Notes: generated from the letters alone by a model not told the origin. 64,000 bases of DNA from Variovorax sp. PAMC28562 (GCF_014303735.1 NZ_CP060296.1:755501-819500); one strand, 5' to 3'. Counted from the first letter of the stretch, positions 16,810 through 26,173 are shown. Made by a program: numbers and translations.

Positions 16810-18689
16810 GTCTGCTCAACGTCGGCGCGCGGGCCCTGCTGGCCAATCAGCTTGCGCTGCAGACCACCGGCAACAACATTGCCAACGCCAACACGGTCGG
16901 CTATTCGCGCCAGACCGCGGTGATGTCGCAGGTGCCGGGGCAATACACCGGCAGCGGCTATATCGGCAAGGGTGTCGAGGTCTCGACCATCGAGCGCGCC
17001 CACAGCGACTTTCTGACCACGCAGGCGACGCAGGCCGCGTCCGTGTCGTCGATGGACAGCACGCGCGCCAACCAGCTTTCCTCGCTCGAAGACATCTTCA
17101 CCGGTGGCGCCAGCGGCCTCGGCGCGTCGGTGACCGACATGCTCAACTCGCTGTCGGACGTGGCGAGCACGCCGACCGACATCACCGCGCGCAACGTGGT
17201 GTTGACCCGCGCCGACGAGATGGGCGCGCGCTTCCAGGACGCGCAAAGCCGGCTCGACGATCTGCAGCAAGGCGTGAAATCGCAACTTGGCAATGCGGTC
17301 ACGACCATCAACAGCCTGGCCACGCGGGTGGCCGCGCTCAACCAGCAAATCGCACGCGCGCAGGGCGGCGGCCAAGCCCCCAACGACCTGCTCGACCAGC
17401 GCGATCAGGCGATGCGCGATCTCAACCAGCAGGTGCAAACCACCACCGTGGCGGCCGACGACGGCACCATGAGCGTGTTCATCGGCAGCCAGCCACTGGT
17501 GCTCGGCAGTTCTGCCGCACCGCTGTCGCTCACGACCGGCGCCGACGGCACGCAAGCCCTGGCGCTCACGCGCGGCAACGCCAGCTCGACGATCCCGGGC
17601 GAAACGCTGGGCGGCGGTGCGGTGGCCGGGTTGCTGCGTTTTCAGAACACCGACCTCGCCGAGGCCCGTAACCTGCTGGGGCGCATGGCGACGACCATCA
17701 CCAGCGCAGTCAATGCGCAGCACAAGCTCGGTGTCGATCTGGACGGCAATGCCGGCGGCAATTTCTTCCAGCCGATCGCGGTGCCCGACGCGGTGCCGGC
17801 GACAGCCAACACCGGCAACGCGACGGTGGGCGCCACCGTGACCGACCCGTCGGCGCTCGCTGCATCGTCCTACCAGCTCAACTTCGGCGCGGCAGGCAGC
17901 CTGCAGGTGACGCGGCTGTCGGACGGCAAGATCAGCAACTTCACCGGACCGCTGCCGGTGCAAGTGGATGGCCTGACCATCGCCGTCGGTGCAGGCACAG
18001 CCAACGCCGGCGACAGCTTCACCCTCAAGCCGTATGCCGCCGCTGCCGGTCAGGTCGCGACCGCGATCACCTCGCCGCGCGCACTTGCCGCGGCCAACCC
18101 GATCGAGGCCCGCGCCGGCACCAGCAACACCGGCAACGTGACCGTGTCGGCACTCGCGCCAGCCAAGGCCGATGCCAACATGACGGGCACCGTCACGCTG
18201 ACTTTCAACGCGGCCGGCACCTTCGATGTGAGCGGCACCGGCACCGGCAACCCGACCGGCGTGGCCTACACAGCGGGCCAGCCGATCAGCTTCAACGGCT
18301 GGAACCTCACGCTGAAAGGCACACCGAAACCCGGCGACACCATCACCGTGCAGGCAGCGACGCCGGGCTACAGCAACCTCAATGCCGGCAACGCGACCGC
18401 ACTGCTCGGCCTGCGCGACGCCACGGTGTTCGACGGCGCCCCGCTGTCCGATGGCTACGCCTCGCTGATGGCGACGGTCGGCGTCCGTTCGCAGAGCGCG
18501 CAGTACGCCGCGGGCATCTCCAACTCGATTGCGACGAACCTCGAGACCAGCCGCACCAGCGTGTCGGGCGTCAACCTCGACGAAGAGGCCGCCAACCTGC
18601 TGAAGTACCAGCAGGCCTACCAGGCGTCGGCCAAGATGATCCAGATTGCGCAAAGCATCTTCGACACGTTGCTGCAAGGCATGCACTGA
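16806..18689 (+). CDS. flgK: Hook-filament junction protein FlgK (HAP1)
   Basis: A 627-residue axial protein. The N-terminus has LNVGARALLANQLALQTTGN and NNIANANTVGYSRQTAVMSQ; the C-terminus has VSGVNLDEEAANLLKYQQAY and SAKMIQIAQSIFDTLLQG. The centre (about residues 340-535) is an Ala/Gly/Thr-rich region containing two similar beta-rich modules that resemble one in FlgL. FlgK is the first adaptor between hook and filament; its chaperone FlgN is encoded at 7902-8258. Start overlaps flgJ by four bases with AAGG upstream. Confidence 0.96.
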   Translation: MSLLNVGARALLANQLALQTTGNNIANANTVGYSRQTAVMSQVPGQYTGSGYIGKGVEVSTIERAHSDFLTTQATQAASVSSMDSTRANQLSSLEDIFTGGASGLGASVTDMLNSLSDVASTPTDITARNVVLTRADEMGARFQDAQSRLDDLQQGVKSQLGNAVTTINSLATRVAALNQQIARAQGGGQAPNDLLDQRDQAMRDLNQQVQTTTVAADDGTMSVFIGSQPLVLGSSAAPLSLTTGADGTQALALTRGNASSTIPGETLGGGAVAGLLRFQNTDLAEARNLLGRMATTITSAVNAQHKLGVDLDGNAGGNFFQPIAVPDAVPATANTGNATVGATVTDPSALAASSYQLNFGAAGSLQVTRLSDGKISNFTGPLPVQVDGLTIAVGAGTANAGDSFTLKPYAAAAGQVATAITSPRALAAANPIEARAGTSNTGNVTVSALAPAKADANMTGTVTLTFNAAGTFDVSGTGTGNPTGVAYTAGQPISFNGWNLTLKGTPKPGDTITVQAATPGYSNLNAGNATALLGLRDATVFDGAPLSDGYASLMATVGVRSQSAQYAAGISNSIATNLETSRTSVSGVNLDEEAANLLKYQQAYQASAKMIQIAQSIFDTLLQGMH

Positions 18690-18706
18690 ATTCAACGGAG
18701 TAACCC

Positions 18707-19909
18707 ATGTCTGGCAACACCACCCGCCTCGGCAGCGCGAACACCTATGACAACGCGGTGCGCCAACTTACCGCACGGCAGTCGCAAATGTCGAGTCTGC
18801 AAGAGCAACTCACGGCTGGCAAGAAGGTGCTGCGCCCGAGCGACGACCCGAGCGGCGCGGCGCAGGCCGAGCGCGCCATCACACGCATGGCGCGCGTCAC
18901 TACCGACCAGCGCGCCCTCGAAGTGCAACGCAACGCTGTCGGAACGGCCGAGTCGACACTGGGCGATGCGATAACCGCCGTGCAGACCTTTCGCGCCCTT
19001 GCCGTGCAGGCCGGCAACACGTCGCTCACCGGCACCGACCGCGCCAGCATCGCGCAGCAGATGACCACGCTGCGCGACCAGATCCTCGGCTACGCCAATG
19101 AAAAAGACAGCAATGGACAGCCGCTTTTCGGTGGGCTCGGCAGCACGGCCGCACCGTTCTCCGACACCAGCGGCGGCGTGACGTTCAACGGCATCGCAGG
19201 CCAGACCGCGGGCGGCGCGGTGTCGGTGCCCGCCACGCTCGATGGCGCCGCGACCTGGATGAACGTGCCCACCGGGAACGGCGTGTTCGCCATCACGCAG
19301 GCGAGCGGCACCAGCACCGTCTACACCGACGCAGGCAAGGTCACCGACCCAAGCGCGGTGACCGGCGCCAACTACAACATCGTGTTCACCGTGAGCGGCG
19401 GCGCGACGACTTACAACGTGCTCAACACCACCGCGGGAACGACGGTGCAAAGCGCGCAACCCTACCGGCAAGGTCAGGCGATAGCGTTCGACGGCATTTC
19501 GTTGACGCCATCGGGCACGCCGGCCAACGGCGCGACCCTGCAAGTGAAGCCGAGCACCCGCTCCGGTCTGTTCGGCGTGCTCGACGCGGCGATTGCCGGG
19601 ATCCGTGACGCCACCAGCACGGGCGCAGTGGCGCAGAACGTGTCGCAGGCTCTGGTGCAGATCGACTCGGGCCTGTCGCGCCTGCAGTCGTCGCGCGGCA
19701 CGGCCGGCGACCTGCTGAATCGGGTCGACGACATCTCGGGGCGACAAGCCGATCGCAGCATCCAGCTGGAGGCGGATCGATCGCGTGCCGAAGACATCGA
19801 CATGGTGAAAGGGGTCTCGGATTTCCAGACGCAGCAGACCGCGTATTCCGCGGCGCTCGGTTCTTACGCGCAGATCCAGAAACAGTCGCTCTTCAACTTC
19901 ATCAGCTAG
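18707..19909 (+). CDS. flgL: Hook-filament junction protein FlgL (HAP3)
   Basis: A 400-residue flagellin-like protein. It begins with RLGSANTYDNAVRQLTARQS and QEQLTAGKKVLRPSDDPSGA, the flagellin-type N-terminal coil, and ends with DFQTQQTAYSAALGSYAQIQ. The centre has a variable beta-rich module (about residues 205-285) including RQGQAIAFDGISLTPSGTPA. It is the second junction adaptor, directly under the filament. GGAG precedes the start by six bases. It closes the flg operon; the next gene begins 37 bases later with no terminator in between. Confidence 0.95.
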   Translation: MSGNTTRLGSANTYDNAVRQLTARQSQMSSLQEQLTAGKKVLRPSDDPSGAAQAERAITRMARVTTDQRALEVQRNAVGTAESTLGDAITAVQTFRALAVQAGNTSLTGTDRASIAQQMTTLRDQILGYANEKDSNGQPLFGGLGSTAAPFSDTSGGVTFNGIAGQTAGGAVSVPATLDGAATWMNVPTGNGVFAITQASGTSTVYTDAGKVTDPSAVTGANYNIVFTVSGGATTYNVLNTTAGTTVQSAQPYRQGQAIAFDGISLTPSGTPANGATLQVKPSTRSGLFGVLDAAIAGIRDATSTGAVAQNVSQALVQIDSGLSRLQSSRGTAGDLLNRVDDISGRQADRSIQLEADRSRAEDIDMVKGVSDFQTQQTAYSAALGSYAQIQKQSLFNFIS

Positions 19910-19945
19910 CGCGATGAAACACACCCCCACGCCACGGGAGGCCTC

Positions 19946-21175
19946 ATGGCGCAAACCGTACTAGGCAGCCTGACCCTCGGCTACCGGCCCATGTGGGGCC
20001 GTAGCCGCACACTGTCCGGCGTGCAGCTGTTCGTGCACGAAGACAGCGAAGGCGTCGACGGCCATCACCTGCTTCGCATGCTTGCAGAGCTGCGCACCGC
20101 CGAGTCACCGGCGCTGCTGCTGTCTTTGCAGTCGCGCGAACTGCTGACCAGCCTGCTGCAACACGCCACGCCGTCGGACCCGATGATCGAAGTGCCGGTG
20201 CGCTGGCTCGACGACGCGCGGCTGCGCGCTTGCGTGCATTCCGCGCGCTCGCGCGGCGTGCGCATGGTGGCGCGTGGCGACGCGGCACAGAACCCACCCG
20301 AAGACGTGGCGCGCTGCTTCGAGCGGCGCATGACCGCGCTGTCGGCGGTCGATGCCGGCACCGCGTTGCATGCCGCCAAGCGCGCGCGCGAATCGGCCGC
20401 AGTCGGTCGTCTTGCGGCCCGCGCCGAAGGCAGCCCGGTGCTCCCCAACTCCATGGTCGAAGGCGTGGCGAGTCGCGCGCTTGCCGAACACGCACTCGAT
20501 CAGCAAGGCGCCTGGGCCATCGCAGGCTGGCCGGTCGAAGATGCGGTGCACCGCTACGCAGGGCAGCCGCTGCCGCCGAGCCGTCGCGCCATCGTGCAGA
20601 CCATGAACGCGCTCGACGACGAGCCGTCGCTCGAACGCATCGAACAATTGCTCGGCGAAGAACCGACGCTGGCCTACCGCCTCTTGCTGTATCTCAACTC
20701 GGCTGGCCTGGGCTTGCGCAGCGGCATCGCGTCGTTGCGGCACGGCTTCATGATGCTGGGCTTTCGTTCGCTGAGTGCCTGGCTGGCCGAGCAACTGCCG
20801 CACGCGACCGACGATGCGGGCCTGCGGCCAGTGAACGCGACGATGGTGCTGCGCGGCCACCTGATGGAGCACCTGATGGACGCCGGCATCGAGGACGATC
20901 TGCGGCGCGAGGTGTACCTGTGCGGCCTGTTCGCGCAGCTCGACCTCGTGCTCGACGAGCCGCTCAAACTCAGCCTCAGTCGGATCCCGTTGTCGGAGCG
21001 AATCGTCTCGGCCATCGTGAGCCACAACGGCCCGTATGCACCGAGCCTGAAAGCCGCCCTCGCAATGGAATCGGACGACCCGGCTCCGTTGCGTGCCGTG
21101 CGCGAAACCTATGGCCTGGCGTCCGACGACGTGAACCGCGCACTGCTGCGAATGCTCGCGGGCGGCAGCCTGTAG
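19946..21175 (+). CDS. HDOD domain signalling protein
   Basis: A 409-residue protein. The C-terminal half (about residues 205-400) is an HDOD domain: PPSRRAIVQTMNALDDEPSL, EEPTLAYRLLLYLNSAGLGL, ASLRHGFMMLGFRSLSAWLA. HDOD lacks the metal-binding residues of HD phosphohydrolases and usually acts by protein contact. The N-terminal 200 residues fit the position of an EAL domain in related YuxH-type proteins but show no E-x-L motif or other catalytic residue, so they are probably a decayed EAL or an unrelated fold. The start has GGGAGG upstream. The next gene is a longer-conserved paralogue. Placement after flgL suggests a role linked to motility, but the function is unknown. Confidence 0.8.
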   Translation: MAQTVLGSLTLGYRPMWGRSRTLSGVQLFVHEDSEGVDGHHLLRMLAELRTAESPALLLSLQSRELLTSLLQHATPSDPMIEVPVRWLDDARLRACVHSARSRGVRMVARGDAAQNPPEDVARCFERRMTALSAVDAGTALHAAKRARESAAVGRLAARAEGSPVLPNSMVEGVASRALAEHALDQQGAWAIAGWPVEDAVHRYAGQPLPPSRRAIVQTMNALDDEPSLERIEQLLGEEPTLAYRLLLYLNSAGLGLRSGIASLRHGFMMLGFRSLSAWLAEQLPHATDDAGLRPVNATMVLRGHLMEHLMDAGIEDDLRREVYLCGLFAQLDLVLDEPLKLSLSRIPLSERIVSAIVSHNGPYAPSLKAALAMESDDPAPLRAVRETYGLASDDVNRALLRMLAGGSL

Positions 21176-21251
21176 CAGGCTGGACTGCTGACGACGCACG
21201 CCGCATGAACGATCTTTGTGTTTCCCCTGTTTTTCTTTCCCCGGAGTTCCG

Positions 21252-22499
21252 ATGTCTACTGATCACGCCCTTGCCCCAGATGTCGAAAGTGCCGCGCCCG
21301 CTGGCGTGGGCGCTGCGCTGTCGCGCCAGGCCATCGTCGACGAGCGGCGCGCCGTGTTCGGTTACGCGCTGTTCGAACAACCACGCGACCGCGCGAACGA
21401 TTCCACCGTGGTGGTCGATGCGCTGTCCGACTCGGGCACCAACGCGGTGGCGGGCGAGAAGCTCGTCTTCATCCATTGCGCTTTCGAAAATCTCGGCGGC
21501 CTCCAACTCGACCTGCTCGACCCCGACAAGGTCGTGCTCGAGGTGTCGACCCGAGAAGGCAGCACCGAAGAAGACATCGAGTTCGGCCGTCTCGCGCTGA
21601 CGAAAATTCGCGAAAGCGGATTCCGTTTGGCGTTCGGCCCGGCGGTGCTCGAACCCGCCTACGCATCGTGGCTGCCGATGGCTGCATTCTTGAAGCTCAA
21701 CCTGGCCGGCATGCCGAACGACCAGGCCGAGCGCTTCATCAAGCTTGCAAAGACTTCGAGCCGCGCCGATGTGGTGGCCGAGCAGGTCGATACGGTCGAG
21801 CAGTACGAACTGATGAAGCGCTTTGGCGTCAAGCTGTTCCAGGGCCGCTGGTTCGCGCAGCCTTCTGCCATCACCGACAAGGCGGTGCAAACCTCGCAAG
21901 CCACGATCATCCAGTTGATCAACCTGGTGCGGCGCGAAGCGGACCTCGGCGACATCGAAGAGCTCATCAAGAAAGACCCGACGCTGTCTTTCAAGCTGCT
22001 GCGCATGATCAATTCGTGCGGCTTCGGGCTGAGCGTGGAGATCACCTCGTTCCGCCACGCGGTGATGATCCTCGGGCTCAACAAACTGATCCGCTGGGCC
22101 ACGTTGCTGATGACGGTGTCGCGCCCCGGCGGCGCCGCGCCGGCAGCAGGCACCACAGCGGTGGTGCGCGGCCGGCTGATGGAGCTGCTCGCTGCCGAAC
22201 TGATGCCTCAGGAAGACTGCGACAACGCCTTCATCGTCGGCGTGTTCTCGCTGCTCGACACGCTGGTCGGCATGCCGATGGCGCAAGCGCTCGGTTCAGT
22301 CACGTTGCCGGAGCCTGTGCTCGACGCGCTGCTGCGCAACGAAGGGCAACTGGCACCGTTCCTTGCACTCACCAAGGCCTGCGAGAGCGGTGACGACGTC
22401 GCCTTTTCCAAGGCCGCAGACGAGTTGCAGTTGACCAACCACCAGATCAACTGGGCGCATCTGCAGGCGCTGATGTGGGCGGACGCGCTGGAACGCTGA
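21252..22499 (+). CDS. Degenerate EAL plus HDOD signalling protein (YuxH type)
   Basis: A 415-residue protein. Residues about 20-200 are EAL-like: RQAIVDERRAVFGYALFEQP is the usual start of YuxH-type proteins, but VVLEVS replaces the catalytic ExL region, so cyclic di-GMP hydrolysis is unlikely. GVKLFQGRWFAQP corresponds to the end of an EAL domain. Residues about 205-400 are HDOD (LIKKDPTLSFKLLRMINSCG, ITSFRHAVMILGLNKLIRWA). The frame is open back to 21216, but GGAG at 21243-21246 supports the ATG at 21252. It is a paralogue of the preceding gene and probably part of the same transcript. Confidence 0.85.
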   Translation: MSTDHALAPDVESAAPAGVGAALSRQAIVDERRAVFGYALFEQPRDRANDSTVVVDALSDSGTNAVAGEKLVFIHCAFENLGGLQLDLLDPDKVVLEVSTREGSTEEDIEFGRLALTKIRESGFRLAFGPAVLEPAYASWLPMAAFLKLNLAGMPNDQAERFIKLAKTSSRADVVAEQVDTVEQYELMKRFGVKLFQGRWFAQPSAITDKAVQTSQATIIQLINLVRREADLGDIEELIKKDPTLSFKLLRMINSCGFGLSVEITSFRHAVMILGLNKLIRWATLLMTVSRPGGAAPAAGTTAVVRGRLMELLAAELMPQEDCDNAFIVGVFSLLDTLVGMPMAQALGSVTLPEPVLDALLRNEGQLAPFLALTKACESGDDVAFSKAADELQLTNHQINWAHLQALMWADALER

Positions 22500-22504
22500 A
22501 GCCA

Positions 22505-22544
22505 CAAGCCGGGCCGGTGTCGCGCACGGGATGTCCCCGGCTTG
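22505..22544 (+). terminator. Hairpin after the HDOD gene pair
   Basis: CAAGCCGGG (22505-22513) and CCCGGCTTG (22536-22544) form a perfect 9-base stem with a 22-base loop just after the stop at 22499. No T-run follows, so termination is uncertain, but it marks the boundary with the thiolase gene. Confidence 0.35.
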
Positions 22545-22607
22545 ACCTCGCGGCGATGACGCTGAACCATCTACCTTCCCTATCGAAGGCTCACTGAAGG
22601 AACAAAG

Positions 22608-23786
22608 ATGGCAGAGGCATACATCGTGGCTGCGGTGCGCACCGCAGGCGGCAAGCGCGGCGGCAAGCTCGCGGGCTGGCATCCGGCCGACCTGGCGGCC
22701 GAAATGATCAACGCATTGCTCGAGCGCAGCGGCATCGATCCGGCGGCGGTCGAAGACGTGATCCTCGGGTGTGTCAGCCAGGTCGGCGAACAGGCGAGCA
22801 ATATCGCGCGCAACGCGGTACTGGCGTCGAAGTTGCCTGAATCCGTGCCAGGCACCTCGGTCGACCGCCAATGCGGCTCGTCGCAGCAGGCATTGCACTT
22901 CGCGGCGCAGGCGGTGATGTCGGGCAGCATGGACGCGGTGATCGCCGGCGGTGTCGAGAGCATGACGCGCGTGCCGATGTTCACGCCCAACGCGTTGCCG
23001 GCCAAGGCCGGACTCGGTACCTACATGAGCCCCGGCATGCAGCGGCGCTACCCCGGCGTCGAGTTCAGCCAGTTCACCGGCGCAGAGATGATCGCCAAGA
23101 ACTACGGGCTCGACAAAGACGCGCTCGATCGCTACGCATTCGAGAGCCATAAGCGCGCCATCTCGGCCAGCCGTGAAGGCCTGTTCGGCGACGAGATCGT
23201 GCCGATCGAGATTCGCCTTGCAGACGGATCGGGCAGCGGGCAGATGCACACGGTGGACGAAGGCATCCGCTTCGAAGCGACGCTCGAAGGCATCGCCGGC
23301 GTCAAGCTGATCGCCGAAGGCGGCCGCTGCACCGCCGCGACCGCGAGCCAGATCTGCGATGGCGCGAGCGGCGTGCTGGTCGTCAACGAGCGCGGCCTGA
23401 AGGCACTCGGCGTGAAGCCGCTCGCGCGCATTCATCACATGAGCGTGATGGGGCACGACCCGGTGATCATGCTGGAAGCACCGTTGCCGGCAACGCAGCG
23501 CGCGCTGGCCAAGGCCGGCATGTCGATCGACGACATCGACCTGTACGAAGTGAACGAGGCCTTTGCACCGGTTCCGCTGGCCTGGCTGCAAACGCTCGGC
23601 GCCGACCCGGCGCGGCTCAACGTCAACGGCGGCGCCATCGCGCTCGGTCATCCGCTCGGCGCGTCGGGCACCAAGCTGATGACCACGCTGGTCCATGCGC
23701 TGGCGCAGCGCGGCAAGCGCTATGGCCTGCAGACGATGTGCGAAGGCGGTGGCATGGCCAACGTCACCATCATCGAAAGACTCTGA
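22608..23786 (+). CDS. Acetyl-CoA acyltransferase (thiolase)
   Basis: A 392-residue thiolase, normal length. The family's active residues are all present: Cys89 in [15 protein letters not shown], His348 in [10 protein letters not shown] and Cys378 in MCEGGG. It should condense or cleave acyl-CoA units in fatty acid or aromatic-acid degradation; substrate chain length cannot be told from the sequence. AAGGA lies before the ATG. The stop shares its last base with the start of a PaaG-like crotonase (TGATG), so the two work in one pathway, probably beta-oxidation or phenylacetate-type degradation. It lacks a fused partner domain. Confidence 0.93.
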   Translation: MAEAYIVAAVRTAGGKRGGKLAGWHPADLAAEMINALLERSGIDPAAVEDVILGCVSQVGEQASNIARNAVLASKLPESVPGTSVDRQCGSSQQALHFAAQAVMSGSMDAVIAGGVESMTRVPMFTPNALPAKAGLGTYMSPGMQRRYPGVEFSQFTGAEMIAKNYGLDKDALDRYAFESHKRAISASREGLFGDEIVPIEIRLADGSGSGQMHTVDEGIRFEATLEGIAGVKLIAEGGRCTAATASQICDGASGVLVVNERGLKALGVKPLARIHHMSVMGHDPVIMLEAPLPATQRALAKAGMSIDDIDLYEVNEAFAPVPLAWLQTLGADPARLNVNGGAIALGHPLGASGTKLMTTLVHALAQRGKRYGLQTMCEGGGMANVTIIERL

Positions 23787-24598
23787 TGTCGCATGTCCTG
23801 TATGAATTGGAAAACGGCGTCGCGACGCTGACGCTCAACATCCCGACCCGGTTGAACCCGATCGCGATGGACCTGCAGGTCGAACTGCGCGACACGCTGG
23901 CGCGCGTGGCCGACGACCGCAGCGTGCGCGCGGTGGTGCTTACCGGTGCGGGCAAGGCGTTTTGCGTGGGTGCCGATCTGAGCGCAATTCTTGGCGGCGC
24001 TGACGACGGAGATCGCACGGCGAAAGGCTCGCTCGGCACGCAGACCGCCGAATGGATGCAGTCGCTCAGCAATCCGTTGATCGAGGCGATGCGTGCGCTG
24101 CCGGTGCCGATCGTCGCAGCGGTCAACGGTGCGGCGGCGGGCGCCGGCGTCGGCCTGGCACTTGCCGCCGACATCACCGTCGCAGCACGCAGCGCGTACT
24201 TTTATCTGCCGTTCTTGCCCAAGCTCGGCATCGTGCCGGACCTCGGCTGCACCTGGTTCGTGCCGCGCCGCATCGGGGCGGCACGTGCCATGGGCATGGC
24301 ATTGCTCGACGAGCGCGTGAGCGCCGACCAGGCGGAGCGATGGGGTTTGATCTGGGCCGCCTGTGAAGACGACGTGCTGTTGCTCGAGGCACAGAAGATC
24401 GCAGAGCGCCTGGCGCGCCTGCCGGCGCACGCGGTACTCGAAGCCCGCAAGGCGTTCGAAGCCTCGGCGCAGCACACGCTCAGCGAGCAGTTGCATTTCG
24501 AGAGCGAGCGGCAACGCGAGCTGATCGACAAGCCGAGTTTCAGCGAAGGCGTGACGGCGTTCCTGCAGAAACGGGCACCGGTTTTTCCGGGGCGTTGA
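23786..24598 (+). CDS. Enoyl-CoA hydratase/isomerase, PaaG-like
   Basis: A 270-residue crotonase-family protein. VVLTGAGKAFCVGADLSAIL forms the first oxyanion region, and NGAAAGAGVGLALAADITVA the second. KLGIVPDLGCTWFVPRRIGA and RAMGMALLDERVSADQAERW resemble PaaG (2-(1,2-epoxy-1,2-dihydrophenyl)acetyl-CoA isomerase), including the catalytic Asp in VPD. The second glycine of the usual PDxGGTW is Cys here. The frame is open upstream inside the thiolase gene, but the ATG at 23786 overlapping the thiolase stop gives the family start. The rest of a paa cluster is absent, so a general enoyl-CoA isomerase or hydratase role is equally possible. Confidence 0.9.
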   Translation: MSHVLYELENGVATLTLNIPTRLNPIAMDLQVELRDTLARVADDRSVRAVVLTGAGKAFCVGADLSAILGGADDGDRTAKGSLGTQTAEWMQSLSNPLIEAMRALPVPIVAAVNGAAAGAGVGLALAADITVAARSAYFYLPFLPKLGIVPDLGCTWFVPRRIGAARAMGMALLDERVSADQAERWGLIWAACEDDVLLLEAQKIAERLARLPAHAVLEARKAFEASAQHTLSEQLHFESERQRELIDKPSFSEGVTAFLQKRAPVFPGR

Positions 24599-24640
24599 GC
24601 GCGGATTTGGCCTCTCGGGGTCGCTGCAGGACAATGCAGC

Positions 24641-25897
24641 ATGACTGTCCTCAATGCTTTCTACGCGCAGTCCGGTGGCGTCACTTCGGTCATCAACGCA
24701 TCGGCCTGCGGCGTGATCGAAACAGCGCGACGCCACCCGGACCGAATCGGCCGCGTCTATGCCGGGCGCAACGGCATCCTCGGCGCACTGACCGAAGACC
24801 TGATCGACACCAGCGCAGAGCCGGCCGACGCCATCGCCGCGTTGCGCACCACGCCGGCGGGCGCCTTCGGATCGTGCCGCTACAAGCTCAAGTCGCTCGA
24901 GAAAAACCGCCGAGAATACGAGCGTCTGATCGAGGTGTTCAAGGCGCATGACATCGGTTATTTTTTCTACAACGGCGGTGGCGATTCAGCCGACACCTGC
25001 TTCAAGGTCAGCCAGTTGTCGCAGTCGCTCGGCTATCCCCTGCAGGCGATCCATGTGCCGAAGACCATCGACAACGACCTGCCGTTGACCGACTGCTGCC
25101 CGGGTTTCGGCTCGGTCGCCAAGTACGTGGCGATCTCCACGCTCGAAGCTTCATTCGACGTGCGCTCCATGGCCGCGACATCGACCAAGGTCTTCGTGCT
25201 CGAAGTGATGGGACGGCACGCCGGATGGATCGCCGCGGCGGGCGGGCTGGTGGCCAACCACGGCATTCCGGTCGTGATCCTGTTCCCCGAGATCGAGTTC
25301 GACCAGGCGGCGTTCCTGGCGCGCGTCGATGCGCTGGTAAAGCAGCATGGCTACTGCACCGTGGTCGTGTCCGAAGGCTGTCATCGCGCCGACGGCAGCT
25401 TCCTGGCGGAACAGGGCACGCGCGATGCGTTCGGTCATGCGCAGCTCGGCGGCGCGGCGCCGGTCGTTGCCAACATGGTCAAGGAAGCGCTCGGCCACAA
25501 GTTCCATTGGGCGGTGGCCGACTACCTGCAACGTGCGGCGCGACACATCGCTTCGGCGACCGATGTGAGACAGGCATACGAACTCGGCCAACGCGCCGTC
25601 GAACTCGCCATCGAAGGTCGCAACGCAGTGATGCCGACCATCGAGCGCACCAGCGATTCGCCCTACGCATATCGCATCGGCAGTGCACCGCTCGAAGCGG
25701 TGGCCAACGCCGAGAAGTTCATGCCGCGCGACTTCATCACAGCCGATGGCTTCGGCATCACCGAAGCTTGCCGACGGTATCTGATGCCGTTGATTCAGGG
25801 CGAAGACTATCCGGCGTACCGCGATGGCTTGCCGTTGTACGTGACGCTGAGCAATGTGGCGGTGCCGAAAAAGCTACCCGCCTTCGCGGTGGCTTGA
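24641..25897 (+). CDS. pfp: 6-phosphofructokinase, probably pyrophosphate-dependent
   Basis: A 418-residue phosphofructokinase. The substrate motif is PKTIDND (residues 140-146); the lysine here is typical of pyrophosphate-using enzymes, whereas ATP-using ones have PGTIDND. The phosphate-donor loop is YNGGGDSADT rather than GGDGS, again as in the pyrophosphate group. VFVLEVMGRHAGWIAAAGGL is the fructose-6-phosphate region. The enzyme would work reversibly between fructose 6-phosphate and fructose 1,6-bisphosphate. The call of donor is from motifs only. It follows the crotonase gene after 42 bases and may share its transcript; a functional link is not obvious, although the glycogen operon 23 kb away feeds the same pool. 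Confidence 0.87.
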   Translation: MTVLNAFYAQSGGVTSVINASACGVIETARRHPDRIGRVYAGRNGILGALTEDLIDTSAEPADAIAALRTTPAGAFGSCRYKLKSLEKNRREYERLIEVFKAHDIGYFFYNGGGDSADTCFKVSQLSQSLGYPLQAIHVPKTIDNDLPLTDCCPGFGSVAKYVAISTLEASFDVRSMAATSTKVFVLEVMGRHAGWIAAAGGLVANHGIPVVILFPEIEFDQAAFLARVDALVKQHGYCTVVVSEGCHRADGSFLAEQGTRDAFGHAQLGGAAPVVANMVKEALGHKFHWAVADYLQRAARHIASATDVRQAYELGQRAVELAIEGRNAVMPTIERTSDSPYAYRIGSAPLEAVANAEKFMPRDFITADGFGITEACRRYLMPLIQGEDYPAYRDGLPLYVTLSNVAVPKKLPAFAVA

Positions 25898-25925
25898 TCA
25901 TGGCGCTATCGGCGGCTGGTCGGCC

Positions 25926-26150
25926 ATGAACGATGGCGAGATCTTCGGCGTGATCGACGCCACGCGCTGTCCGATCTGCGGCGAAGCGAATCGCTGTGCC
26001 GTCGAGTTGGCGCGCGAGACCGGAACACTGCAAAGCGAGTGCTGGTGCATGCAGGCCGACTTCAGCGCCGCATTGCTTTCCAGGGTGCCCGAAGCGGCGC
26101 GCGGCGCTTCATGTGTCTGTGCCCGCTGCGCAGCCGCTACGCCCCGCTGA
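25926..26150 (+). CDS. Cysteine-rich CWC family protein
   Basis: A 74-residue protein with eight cysteines, including CPICGEANRCAVE near the start, CWC in the middle and CVCARC near the end. This is the pattern of the small Cys_rich_CWC family (Pfam), whose role is unknown; the spacing suggests metal binding. The ATG at 25926 lies 28 bases after the phosphofructokinase stop, so the two are probably co-transcribed. It converges on the metallopeptidase gene with a 23-base gap. Confidence 0.8.
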   Translation: MNDGEIFGVIDATRCPICGEANRCAVELARETGTLQSECWCMQADFSAALLSRVPEAARGASCVCARCAAATPR

Positions 26151-26173
26151 CAAGCAGACCCATGCTCGCGGTC

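Noticed and set aside
16800..18695. A 631-residue open frame on the - strand opposite flgK
   Set aside because: It mirrors flgK almost exactly, is dominated by Arg, His, Val and Gly, and has no recognisable domain.
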